38,448 nt of DNA from Fluctibacter halophilus (GTDB lineage Bacteria; Pseudomonadota; Gammaproteobacteria; Enterobacterales; Alteromonadaceae): the NCBI RefSeq assembly GCF_020687825.1, contig NZ_JAJEWP010000010.1, forward strand, positions 1-38,448, read 5' to 3'. The position numbers were made by a program, and so were the translations under genes. Positions 1 to 9,589 of this stretch are shown here, piece by piece. The notes under the pieces are model-generated. The model was not told the origin of the DNA. It ran no database searches and worked only from the letters and a program-made list of their open reading frames with translations. The first letter of the stretch is position 1; each line of letters starts with the position of its first letter.

Positions 1-203
1 CGCTTCCCCTGAAAAACCATGTTCTGTGTTTTCAGTTGAAATGGCAGGTGAAACGAGGGTCTGCTCAATGCACAAGAGCAGTCATTTATTGCAACATCCC
101 GCGATGTCCACTATTCGCTCAAACTGCCCCATGAACCCGTGGATCCTGAGCGTCTCTGAACACGCTATGTCAGCTGTTCCTTAGTACGCGTGAGCGTAGC
201 CTG

Positions 204-1457
204 TTAACAAGCCGACCGACCCACCCGTTCCCGGTACGTCTGACATAAACGTTCGGCCTCGCCGGTACGGCCGGACTGCCTGAGTACCTGAGACAACCCC
301 TTGGTTGCCGCGCTGTCAAAGGGAGCAAAGGTCAGTACATGCCGGTACCAAATTTCTGCTTCGCTGACGTTGCCCTGTAACAGGTACTTGTCACCAATGA
401 GCGCACCTGTGCTGGCTCGCCAGGCCTTGCCCGCATTGTCCCGTTGCATCCCTTTAAGTGCTTGCTTGTAGTGGCTAATGGCCGTGTTAGGTTGGCCCTG
501 CAATTCATACAGTTCGCCCATGTTGATCAGAACATCCCAGGCCTTAGGGTCCAGCGACAAGGCTTGCTGGTAGCGCTGCAATGCGGGTTGCAAGTGGTTT
601 TGTGCCGACAACACAAACCCCAGTGCTTTGTGACTTCTGGGGTCATCAGGCGCCAGTGCCACTGCTTTGGTGGCGAGTGCATGTGCTGTTGCCAGAGAAT
701 CCTGCGTTGTTTGGCTAAACAAGCGTCCATCTGCCAGCGCCTGACCCAGGCTCATGTCCCGCCAGGCCGTTTTTGTGTCGGGTACCGGCAGACGAATAGC
801 CCGTTGCACCAATGCGTTGGCCAGGCCCGCCATAGCCAGTGCAGAATCAGGTTGCTGTGCAATGGCCTGCTGATAGAGCTCAAGGGCCATTTCATTGTCC
901 TGACGGTTGATACGATGATAATAGTCATCCGCCTGAGCGAGGAGTTCATCCATTGCCGGTGATGGCTCCGACAGTGGCGCATGGTTGGTGTACAAAAGCA
1001 CGCTGACCAGAACAAAGAGCACCAACGTCACAAGGCCCCTAAGGTACATCCTTTTTCCGGCCGACGTATTGCTGTGGGGCCGAACGGCAGGGGCATCGCT
1101 GATAACCTTCCATTGCACCTCTTCGGCGATCAGACGATACCCTCGCTTGGGCAGCGTCTCGATAAACCTGGGGTGTCGTGAACTGTCCCCCAGTTGCTTT
1201 CTTACCCGCGAAACACACCGCGCAAGGGCGTCTTCGGTAACGATGGTGTCTGGCCATAGCGCTGACATCAACGTATCTTTTGTCACCAGCTCACCGTTGT
1301 GCTCAGCCAACAGCTGGATCAGCCGGATCCCGAGGGGGTCGATTCGTTCCGTTGACGGAGTGCCGTCGCCGGGTTGGCTGTTGTCTGTTATTTCACCGGT
1401 GACAAGATTGATGTCCCATTGATTCAGGCAAAGGATGTCAGCAGCGGCAGTTTTCAT
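204..1457 (-). CDS. CadC/ToxR-like membrane transcriptional regulator with TPR repeats
   Basis: This looks like a one-component, membrane-bound transcription factor. Residues about 13-112 form an OmpR/PhoB-type winged helix (the recognition segment includes ALARCVSRVRKQLGD, and the wing ends in PKRGYRL). A single hydrophobic segment follows at about 137-157. The rest, about 170-410, is made of helical repeats that read as tetratricopeptide repeats, for example around 'LDPKAWDVLINMGELYELQG'. In this family the N-terminal DNA-binding domain is cytoplasmic and the C-terminal part is periplasmic, where it may sense a ligand or partner. The gene is divergent from the S41 peptidase gene, and a pair of spaced direct repeats lies between them, so that gene is the obvious candidate target. 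The ATG at 1457 fits the start of the DNA-binding domain. The family assignment is firm; the signal sensed is unknown. Confidence 0.85.
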   Translation of the reverse strand: MKTAAADILCLNQWDINLVTGEITDNSQPGDGTPSTERIDPLGIRLIQLLAEHNGELVTKDTLMSALWPDTIVTEDALARCVSRVRKQLGDSSRHPRFIETLPKRGYRLIAEEVQWKVISDAPAVRPHSNTSAGKRMYLRGLVTLVLFVLVSVLLYTNHAPLSEPSPAMDELLAQADDYYHRINRQDNEMALELYQQAIAQQPDSALAMAGLANALVQRAIRLPVPDTKTAWRDMSLGQALADGRLFSQTTQDSLATAHALATKAVALAPDDPRSHKALGFVLSAQNHLQPALQRYQQALSLDPKAWDVLINMGELYELQGQPNTAISHYKQALKGMQRDNAGKAWRASTGALIGDKYLLQGNVSEAEIWYRHVLTFAPFDSAATKGLSQVLRQSGRTGEAERLCQTYRERVGRSAC

Positions 1458-1490
1458 TCAATCATTGGCATCGGTTAGGTAATCGGGGCT

Positions 1491-1521
1491 TTTTGTCAGA
1501 ACAATCACAAGGTTTTGTCAG
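1491..1521. promoter_or_regulatory. Direct repeat TTTTGTCAG x2, 22 bp apart, candidate regulator site
   Basis: Two identical copies of TTTTGTCAG occur at 1491-1499 and 1513-1521, start to start 22 bp (two helical turns), in the intergenic space between the winged-helix regulator and the S41 peptidase. OmpR-type winged-helix proteins commonly bind direct repeats on one face of the helix. Each copy also contains TTGTCA, which resembles a -35 element. Binding by the neighbouring regulator is an inference. Confidence 0.4.
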
Positions 1522-1580
1522 CACATTGAGACACAGAATACCTAAGCTAGGGCAATGTTTAAATGGTTAGCGGGAATATC

Positions 1581-2987
1581 ATGACTTTCAATCTCAAGCC
1601 ATTCGGTGCGCTGCTTTGCGCGACATTATTGGCCGTTACATGTCGGGCTGACGCAGACGACAAGACTTACACTCATAAACAGGTGGTCGACGATTTTGAA
1701 GTGTTGTATCAGTCGCTGATAGACACCCACTACAATCCGTATGCCTACATCACTGAGGCGGCGTTGAAGAACAAATACCTTACGCTCAAACAACAACTGA
1801 CAGCGCAGTCTTACCCCCCACTTGCCGCAATCAACGTCTTTCAGCAACTGGTGGCGTCTTTGAACAATGGTCACACTGAAATCGACTTCCCTGCGGGCCC
1901 TTATGTCGACTATGCCGAAGCCGGCGGTACCTTGTTTCCGTTGGAGTTAGTGTTTGAAAAGGGCGCAGCTTATGTCAGGGCAGACTATTCGGACAATCCA
2001 AAGATTGCCATCGGCGCCGAACTGATTGCCATCAATGGGGTGCCGATAGCTGACATTTTGCAACAGATATACCCACTGATTTCGGCAGAACGAACCTATT
2101 TTAAAAACGCCAAATTAGAAGTGTATACCTTCCCAAGGTACTACTGGTATGCCTTTGGCCGACAGGATAACTTTACCGTTTCCGTGCGTACTGAAAACGG
2201 CCTGCAGTCTCATCAATTGACAGCAATCCCGGTGATAGACGGATTCGAAGCAAAGAAAGACGAAATCCTGCGGGCACAACAGGAGCTGACGTTCTATCCG
2301 CGAGCGGCGTATCTGAACCCCGGACATTTTTCCGGCAAGCTGGCGCAGTACCAACAATTCGTCGATCAGGCTTTCCAACAAATCAACGCCGCCCAGGTCG
2401 ACAACCTGATCATCGATTTACGCAATAACAGTGGTGGAGACGATGCATTCAGTGATTATCTGGTGGCGTATCTGGCTGACAAACCGTTTAAGTGGCATGC
2501 CGAGTTCCACTTGCGCAGCAGTGCGCTGTTAAAGCGCGACACCGAACAAAAGCGTGATTTAACCAATCCCTACTGGCGCTCGATCATGACCCATGAAGAC
2601 GGTGCCCGCTACGCCTTCGAGTTTGAACCGTACACACCGGTACCCGAACAACAACGGTATACAGGTAACGTCTATGTACTGGTTAACCGTCAGTCACACT
2701 CTCAGGCGAGCGTGACCGCCGCGCAGATACAGGACCACGGTTGGGGAGTGGTTGTGGGTGAAGAAACCGGTGACTATCCCACCCTGTATGCATCGCAGTT
2801 TCAGTACCCGCTGCCCAATACCGGAATAACCGTAAAGATCGCCAAAGGTTATATCGTGCGGGTTAGTGGCAGTGAACAGCAGCAAGGCGTGGTGCCTGAT
2901 ATAGCCATTAACGATCACCTGCTGGATAACGAGGATGAAATCCTGCAGGGGTTGCTGCAACGACTCAACGGCGAAGGTGGGGAATAG
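1581..2987 (+). CDS. Secreted S41 family (C-terminal processing-like) peptidase
   Basis: This is predicted to be an exported serine peptidase of the S41/tail-specific family. The start at 1581 gives a short basic N-terminus followed by a hydrophobic signal segment ending near residue 24 (FGALLCATLLAVTCRADA). An upstream in-frame ATG at 1563 would add six residues and is less like a signal peptide. The middle of the protein reads as a PDZ-like region ('IGAELIAINGVPIADIL'). The C-terminal half has the S41 core: 'NLIIDLRNNSGGDDAF', then 'VLVNRQSHSQASVTAAQ' carrying the probable nucleophilic Ser, then 'VVVGEETGDYPT'. I cannot place the general base with certainty. The gene is divergent from the membrane regulator and appears monocistronic. 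It probably acts in the periplasm or outside the cell; its substrate is unknown. Confidence 0.82.
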   Translation: MTFNLKPFGALLCATLLAVTCRADADDKTYTHKQVVDDFEVLYQSLIDTHYNPYAYITEAALKNKYLTLKQQLTAQSYPPLAAINVFQQLVASLNNGHTEIDFPAGPYVDYAEAGGTLFPLELVFEKGAAYVRADYSDNPKIAIGAELIAINGVPIADILQQIYPLISAERTYFKNAKLEVYTFPRYYWYAFGRQDNFTVSVRTENGLQSHQLTAIPVIDGFEAKKDEILRAQQELTFYPRAAYLNPGHFSGKLAQYQQFVDQAFQQINAAQVDNLIIDLRNNSGGDDAFSDYLVAYLADKPFKWHAEFHLRSSALLKRDTEQKRDLTNPYWRSIMTHEDGARYAFEFEPYTPVPEQQRYTGNVYVLVNRQSHSQASVTAAQIQDHGWGVVVGEETGDYPTLYASQFQYPLPNTGITVKIAKGYIVRVSGSEQQQGVVPDIAINDHLLDNEDEILQGLLQRLNGEGGE

Positions 2988-3051
2988 TCACAATCGTCGA
3001 ACCCTCATTAGGCTGACTGATAAATCTGGTGATTCAGCGGTAAAAAATGCC

Positions 3052-4086
3052 TTACCGCTGTTTGCCGCTGTTGATAAGTCGGGTAAGTGATGGGGGTAGG
3101 GTGCTGCGGGCCTTCTGTGACAGGCGCTTTTCGTGTTTCTGCCATTGGACGCCACCGTACACCATCATCAAGCCGATAAAGGTCAGGCTGATCGGGAACA
3201 TCCAACTGTCCTTGAAAACGTCGTGCGCCAGGTGACCCAGATACAGGCAGCTTCCCAGTGCGCCAAACACTACGAACACCCGTCGGGTCAGGAGTACACC
3301 GATGGCCATCAATAGCAGGTTCACAGCAAAGTAACCTAGCTTGGCCAGTTCGCTGTCGGAGTCCTGTGCGGTCATCCCACCCCAGAACGCAAGTAGGCCG
3401 AACAAGTACAGCCAGAACGCGAAGTCGGCCTGACTGCGGGAACGAATATCCACCCAAAATGCCAGCAAGGTGATGAGTAAGCCGCAATACATCGAGATAA
3501 ACGCTCTGAACTCGACATTGTAGTGTTCGCCGGTCAGCATGACTGCCACGTCCATCGACAGGTACCACAAGGTCACGGCGATTGGCATCAGCATAAACGG
3601 ATAGCGGTAGCGCCAGGCCATGATGATACCGACGGTCAGGGCCCCCAACTCCATATACAACCAATGCCACTCGATGATGCGATGGTATTCACGGTACACC
3701 CGTTCGTCGGGCCAGATACCCAGTCCTTGCTGCAAGCCATAGATCGCCAGTGGCGTGAGGGCAATGACAAAGGTTGCGCAAATTCCGGCGGGTATTGGGT
3801 GGCCGTCGGTGGCAAAGCGATGGGTCAGCCACACACCGAGGACAGCATAAATCATCGAGCAGGAAACGATGCCCCAGCCGCCAAAGACTTCCCAGCCTAA
3901 GGTCATAAACACCGTCATTGCACCGATGGCTATCAGTCCGCCGAAATAGTACAGCACATGGGTAAAGGTGAACGAGGGCGTGGCACCTGAATGCTCTTTC
4001 AGGTAGTCATACAGCGCGTCAGCCTGCTCAGGGGTAATGATGTTGTCAGAAGCTGCCGAGTCGAGGTGGTTGCGGGTGATTTTCAT
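3052..4086 (-). CDS. DUF2157-like multi-pass membrane protein
   Basis: A protein of 344 residues with a short soluble N-terminus (about 1-40, containing 'IITPEQADALYDYLKE') followed by many hydrophobic segments, for example 'VLYYFGGLIAIGAMTVFMTLG' near 45-65 and later 'LGYFAVNLLLMAIGVLLTRR'. The layout of an N-terminal helical segment that reads like 'G.ITPEQA..L' and then eight to ten membrane spans resembles the DUF2157 group of predicted inner-membrane proteins. The C-terminal tail is basic. No catalytic motif was seen, so no function is proposed. It stands alone between the S41 peptidase (convergent) and the globin gene (same strand, about 150 bp upstream). The ATG at 4086 is the only good start; upstream is AT-rich intergenic DNA. 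Confidence 0.7.
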   Translation of the reverse strand: MKITRNHLDSAASDNIITPEQADALYDYLKEHSGATPSFTFTHVLYYFGGLIAIGAMTVFMTLGWEVFGGWGIVSCSMIYAVLGVWLTHRFATDGHPIPAGICATFVIALTPLAIYGLQQGLGIWPDERVYREYHRIIEWHWLYMELGALTVGIIMAWRYRYPFMLMPIAVTLWYLSMDVAVMLTGEHYNVEFRAFISMYCGLLITLLAFWVDIRSRSQADFAFWLYLFGLLAFWGGMTAQDSDSELAKLGYFAVNLLLMAIGVLLTRRVFVVFGALGSCLYLGHLAHDVFKDSWMFPISLTFIGLMMVYGGVQWQKHEKRLSQKARSTLPPSLTRLINSGKQR

Positions 4087-4234
4087 GCCCAGGTCCCTTA
4101 ATGTTCACGTCAACTACTGCAACACGAAAAGGGAAGGGTGTAAATGGTAGGATGTCGCAGTGGTGCAGCCGTTAACTACGCCTGGCGCAAGTTCAATGCG
4201 CTTGCCTTGGTGTAAGAGAGTGGATTACAGCAGG

Positions 4235-4594
4235 CTATATATGCACGATGTCTGGCTTCATACTGTACAGTACGAACAGCACCTCTTCTTTCTCCCTTTG
4301 CGCTACGTTGTTCTTGTTCAGGGCTTCCAATGCGTCGTCCAACACGGCTAAAAATTCATTACCGCTGATATTCATGCCCTTGTGAGTCGCCGCCATGTCT
4401 TTGCCTTCATAGACATTGGGACCGCCAGTACCCGCAATGAAAAATGTCGCGGCGCCCTTTTTCAGCGCTGAGACATCGCTGTTTACGAACCGTGGCGATA
4501 TGGCGGGGTTTGCGAGGTGTATATCCACCAAATCGTTTGCGATTTGAGTAATCCCATCGGTACCCCCTAACCGTGTATATAGCGAGTCAGACAT
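4235..4594 (-). CDS. Group 1 truncated hemoglobin
   Basis: The protein has 119 residues, the usual length for a group 1 (N-type) truncated globin. It opens with 'SLYTRLGGTDGI' and contains the family's glycine motif and F-helix segment 'GGPNVYEGKDMAATHKGMNIS', in which His71 is the expected proximal heme ligand. Such proteins bind oxygen or nitric oxide in the cytoplasm. One oddity is that where many group 1 globins have Phe-Tyr at B9-B10, the aligned stretch here reads Leu-Val (residue 23 at B10). The distal pocket may therefore lack the usual ligand-stabilising tyrosine. The alignment was done by eye. The gene is monocistronic, between the DUF2157-like gene and a repeat-bearing non-coding region. 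Confidence 0.87.
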   Translation of the reverse strand: MSDSLYTRLGGTDGITQIANDLVDIHLANPAISPRFVNSDVSALKKGAATFFIAGTGGPNVYEGKDMAATHKGMNISGNEFLAVLDDALEALNKNNVAQREKEEVLFVLYSMKPDIVHI

Positions 4595-4722
4595 GTGTTG
4601 ACCTCGTGGAGAAGCATCTCTTCAAGATAGTACAGATTGGTTGAAAAATGTACTGTTACGGTGCGGAGGGATTATCGCGCGTCTTTTTGGCAAGGGGTCC
4701 AGAAGTGAGGCCCGCTAGTGAT

Positions 4723-4985
4723 ATCGGAGTAAACACGTCCCTGATGAGCGGCACCCAGCCGCGACGTCCTGAGATTCATCGTTGATGTAGTTGGAAAGCC
4801 GAGATGTTTGCCTCCTTTGAGTGGGAGACATCGGAGTAAACACGTCCCTGATGAGCGGCACCCAGCCGCGACGTCCTGAGATTCATCGTTGATGTAGTTG
4901 GAAAGCCGAGATGTTTGTCTCCTTTGAGTGGGAGACATCGGAGTAAACACGTCCATGATGAGCGGCACCCAGCCGCGACGTCCTG
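4723..4985. repeat. 107-bp tandem direct repeat, about 2.5 copies
   Basis: The unit starting ATCGGAGTAAACACG occurs at 4723, 4830 and 4937, an exact period of 107 bp. The third copy stops after about 49 bp, at the GCGACGTCCTG segment. The visible differences are one C/T change (4811 against 4918) and one C/A change in the third copy, so the duplication is recent or maintained. The period is not a multiple of three, so any open frame through it reads each copy differently, which argues against coding. The end of the unit carries the small inverted repeat GTCTCC/GGAGAC. It fills the roughly 560-bp geneless stretch between the globin and dolP genes, together with the short repeats at 5049-5135. 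Confidence 0.9.
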
Positions 4986-5048
4986 TCGCGTCGTTGCGCG
5001 CCTTTCGGCGTGACGTTAAGTCACCCCTCATCGCTGGCGCGACCGGTG

Positions 5049-5135
5049 CTCACCCTTGCGCTAATCTTCGCGAAAGATGGTGCTTTGTTGTGCAGGTAGT
5101 CAGATAGCCAAACTCACCTTGCGCAAATCTTCGCG
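5049..5135. repeat. Short imperfect direct repeat downstream of dolP
   Basis: The string CTCACC(C)TTGCGC(T/A)AATCTTCGCGA occurs at 5049-5073 and again at 5113-5135. The first copy includes a near-palindrome, ATCTTCGCGAAAGAT. It lies between the 107-bp repeat and the end of dolP. The role is unknown; it may be part of the same dispersed repeat family. Confidence 0.55.
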
Positions 5136-5158
5136 ACAAGACGCGCGATAGATTTGCA

Positions 5159-5737
5159 CTATAAATAATCAAAGGCTTTGACGACCCGGGCGACGCCGTT
5201 GACGTTACGTGCGACCTCTACAGCCACGTCGGCTTCATTGGCCTTGACCAGTCCCATCAGGAACACTTCAGAGTCTTCCACCGTCACGCTGATGTGCAAT
5301 CCATCGATGCGCTTATCGGACAGTAAGTTAGCGCGCACTTTCGAGCTAAGCCATACATCATTGGTGACCGTGCCAGCACCAATAGGCTGGGCGACACGGA
5401 TTTGATTGTGCAACTTGCGCACATTCGGCACGGTTGCGGCGCGCTGTTCCGCACTTTGTCTCATCGCTTCCGACGGGGTTTGTCCGGTCAGCAGGGCGAC
5501 GCCGTTAAACACATGAACGTTGATGTTGGCCTGCTTGGACAACGCCTCATCTTCATTGATGGCGGCGACGATTCGTCCTGCAGTGGTTTTGTCATCCACC
5601 TGGGTGCCCAGAGTGCGGCGGTCGTGGACAACGGAAGCGGCACCAACCCCGGCACCGACAACCAGGGCTGCACAGCCTTGTAGCAGCAAAGCAGATACGA
5701 GTAACAGCGCGATACCCGCGCGCGATCCTTTCAACAT
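5159..5737 (-). CDS. dolP: Outer-membrane lipoprotein DolP (BON domains)
   Basis: A protein of 192 residues with a lipoprotein signal (LLLQGC, lipidated Cys22) and two BON domains at roughly 45-112 and 123-190; the second contains 'DGLHISVTVEDSEVFLMGLV'. This matches DolP (formerly YraP), an outer-membrane lipoprotein whose second BON domain binds anionic phospholipid and which supports envelope integrity and BAM complex function. The gene follows diaA with only three bases between stop and start, and the order lpoA-yraN-diaA-dolP is the same as in enterobacteria, which supports the name. The length equals the family's usual length. The likely start is the ATG at 5737, placing a short basic n-region before the hydrophobic segment. 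Confidence 0.93.
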   Translation of the reverse strand: MLKGSRAGIALLLVSALLLQGCAALVVGAGVGAASVVHDRRTLGTQVDDKTTAGRIVAAINEDEALSKQANINVHVFNGVALLTGQTPSEAMRQSAEQRAATVPNVRKLHNQIRVAQPIGAGTVTNDVWLSSKVRANLLSDKRIDGLHISVTVEDSEVFLMGLVKANEADVAVEVARNVNGVARVVKAFDYL

Positions 5738-5740
5738 GAT

Positions 5741-6750
<1,010 letters not shown>

Positions 6751-8731
6751 AAGATAGGGTGCGCTTGATAGTGCCATCTTCCAACACGTGCAGTTGTCCG
6801 GTCAGTCCTTGCAGCGCAGTCTGAGGTAAGATGCGCAAATGTTCCAGCACAGGAACCAATTGATAGCTGTCATAGCCCATGGCAAACAGGCGGTTGAGGG
6901 TATCACTACGCTGCGGCCACAACGTCCGGGTCTGTTGTTGCAGGCTATGCCATTCATGGCCGGGTAGCATCCAGGGCATATCGGTAAAGGTCAGATTGCG
7001 CAAATCCCGCAGCGAGTTTTTGCTGCGCTGCAGGCTGTAGCTGCGATGTGATGCATACACGGGCACCTGCTCATCACCGAACGGGCTGAGACTGGCTTCA
7101 ATGATAGGGTTAAGCAGTTCGGTCTGTTCAACGCTGGCAAAGATCACAATGGCATCGATATCGCGCCGATTGCGGGTGACACTGTGCAATTCACTGTTGA
7201 GGATCCTCTCCACCCCCTGAATACGCGCCTTGCTCTGGGCCACGCCAAGGGCTTCGGTGATATTGTCGCGCAAACTTTCATTACTGTCGAAGCTGGTCAG
7301 GGCCGGAACAGGGGCTAACGGAAGGCGCTGCCGCCAGGTTTGTAAGAACGCTTCTGCCATGCGCTGCGTTGCGGCCGATTGATCAGCCACGACAATCAGG
7401 TTACGTGCGCCAGAGTCGGCAATTTTGTGCGCCATCTGCAAGGCCTCATCTTCTGGGGCCAAAGCGAAGTAATAACGCGCCTCGGGGAGTTCAGAAAGGT
7501 CGGGCAGCAGAGGTGGAGTATCATCGGGTACTTGGGAAGCCTGCTCGGTCTCTGCAATTGTCTGCGCCACTGGTGCGTCCAACCGGTTTAGCGCCAGTAA
7601 CGGCACGTTATCTGGCAATAGCGCCTGCAGTGCGGCAACATTGTCTTTCAGCAATGGCCCAATCACGACGTCACTGTCACCGAGCATGGCGGCAACCTCG
7701 TCCATGCTGTGCAATGCAGTGTCGACAAAGGTTAAGCGCGGCGTTTCGTCAACTTCGCGGTCGAGACGCTCGGTTGCAAGGTAGCTGGCCAGCAAGCCTT
7801 CTTTGATGGCTTGTCCCTGACTGGCCAGACGGCCACTCAGCGGCAGAAGCACACTGACGCGCATCGGACTGCGAAGTGGTGTATTGATCGCCTGATGTAT
7901 CGCGTCAGGGAGCGATTGTGCAAAGGGCTCATCGGCATAGCGTCGCTGCCAGGTGTTGACCTGCGCAGCCAGTGTTGACGGGGCAAGACCGTGTTGACGC
8001 ACGATCAAGGCCAGCTCAATCCAGGGGCGCAGTTCAGCAAATTCCCGTCGGCCTTCACGCAACGCCTGGGTATCCGCGCGGCTGACCCAATCCCACAGGG
8101 TTTTATCCCGCTCGTTCGTTTGTACCTGACTGGCCTGCAGCGCATCCGCAGCGGCCACGAAGCGATGTTGTCTGAACAACAGTTGCGCGCGTAATCCGTC
8201 CAGTTCCCGGTCAAAACCCATCTGTCGGGACGAGGCATCGAGCAGGTTCTGCAGTTGGGTCAAATCGACGTCTTTTTGCATCAGCAGGCATTGCGCGAAC
8301 AATACGTTGGCGTGGGTTTGCTGGGCATTGTCCTCTAACTCGGGATAAAGCAATGAGAGCACCGTCGTGGCGTGGGCGCATGCGCCATCGTCGGCATATT
8401 GCTGCGCCGCTCTAAGCAAATACTGGTTACGAAGATAGGCGTCTCCAGTACGGGCATAGACAGCCTCTGCCTGGTCCAGCGCATCTGTCGGCGGTGCAGT
8501 GGTCTCTACCGTCGATTGTTGACGATTGTCTATCCGAGCTTGCGTGGGCGAGCCAGAGGGCCCACTGGCACATGCCGTAAGTCCCAAAAGCAGGGTAAGG
8601 GAGGCGCTGCGCAGTATGTTATTGGCTGCAATGGGCATAATGATCCCGATAGTGGCCGTAATGGCGGTTCATGATCCGTGGCGACTAGTTTAAAATGCTT
8701 GGCTACACAACACAATGCGACCCTAGTACAG

Positions 8732-9577
8732 ATGACAACCACTGGTACCCTTTTTATCGTTCCTACGCCGATTGGCAACCTTGAAGACATTACTCAACGG
8801 GCGGTGCGTGTGCTGTCTGAGGTTGACGTTGTTGCGGCAGAAGACACCCGGCACAGTGCGCGATTGATGCAACACCTTGGGATCAACCCGCGCATGTTGT
8901 CACTGCATGATCACAATGAATCCCAGCGTGCCGTCCAATTGATTGCGCAATTGCAGCAGGGGCACAGTGTTGCGTTGATCTCGGATGCCGGAACGCCGTT
9001 GATCAGTGACCCCGGCTATGCGCTGGTGTCCCAGTGCCGGGCGGCCGGCGTGGCGGTCGTACCCTTACCCGGCGCCTGTGCGGCGATCACTGCGCTGAGC
9101 GCAGCCGGACTGCCCACCGACCGGTTTCGGTTTGAAGGGTTCCTGCCGGTAAAAGCGCAGGCCCGACAACAGCAACTGGAATCCCTGCTCAACGAGACCG
9201 CCACCAGTGTTTATTATGAGGCGCCTCGGCGCATCGAAGATACCCTGCAAGCCGTGGTGGAGGTACTGGGGAGCGACCGTGCGGTGGTGATTGCCAAAGA
9301 ATTGACCAAGGCCTTTGAGACTTTTTTCAGTGGCAGTGCGGCACAAGCCCTCGAGTGGTTGCAGGCGGATCCCAATCACCAACGGGGTGAGTTCGTGCTG
9401 ATGATTGGCGGTCAGCCTGGGGCTGATACCGGGATCAGTGACGAGGCGGCGGGATTGTTGAAAGCCCTGATGGCCGAATTACCGCTCAAGAAAGCGGCTG
9501 GCATCGTGGCCAAACACTGCGATCTGAAGAAAAACGCCCTGTACGAATACGGACTCACCCTGAATCAAAAGGGGTGA
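8732..9577 (+). CDS. rsmI: 16S rRNA 2'-O-methyltransferase RsmI
   Basis: This is the SAM-dependent tetrapyrrole-methylase-fold enzyme that methylates the ribose of C1402 in 16S rRNA. The start at 8732 (MTTTGTLFIVPTPIGNLEDI) gives 281 residues, matching the family; an 18-codon extension to 8678 has no family support. Diagnostic motifs are 'PTPIGNLEDIT', 'VAAEDTRHSARLM', 'LISDAGTPLISDPGYAL' and 'EAPRRIEDTL'. It is divergent from lpoA with less than 100 bp between them. A strong inverted repeat overlaps its stop codon, and the next gene, nspC, converges from only 12 bp away. Confidence 0.95.
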   Translation: MTTTGTLFIVPTPIGNLEDITQRAVRVLSEVDVVAAEDTRHSARLMQHLGINPRMLSLHDHNESQRAVQLIAQLQQGHSVALISDAGTPLISDPGYALVSQCRAAGVAVVPLPGACAAITALSAAGLPTDRFRFEGFLPVKAQARQQQLESLLNETATSVYYEAPRRIEDTLQAVVEVLGSDRAVVIAKELTKAFETFFSGSAAQALEWLQADPNHQRGEFVLMIGGQPGADTGISDEAAGLLKALMAELPLKKAAGIVAKHCDLKKNALYEYGLTLNQKG

Positions 9578-9581
9578 GTCC
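9551..9581. terminator. Strong hairpin overlapping the rsmI stop codon
   Basis: GGACTCACCC (9551-9560) pairs perfectly with GGGTGAGTCC (9572-9581) around an 11-base loop. It lies between the convergent genes rsmI and nspC and includes the rsmI stop codon. Neither strand has a following T-run, so it is not a canonical intrinsic terminator. It could stabilise 3' ends or act with Rho. Confidence 0.45.
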
Positions 9582-9589
9582 AAACGCTG

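Noticed and set aside
1-203. Short open frames at the window's left edge.
   Set aside because: No frame is long enough or shows a family motif; I see nothing that can be supported here.
4723-4985. The repeat array as a CRISPR.
   Set aside because: The 107-bp units are contiguous without unique spacers, and there are no cas genes in the window.
4672-5031. A 119-codon minus-strand open frame through the 107-bp repeats.
   Set aside because: Each repeat copy is read in a different frame because 107 is not divisible by three, and there is no ribosome site. It looks like a by-product of the repeat.
9578-9589. A possible rnpB (RNase P RNA) next to rsmI, as seen in some gammaproteobacteria.
   Set aside because: Only 12 bp separate rsmI from nspC, so there is no room for it.
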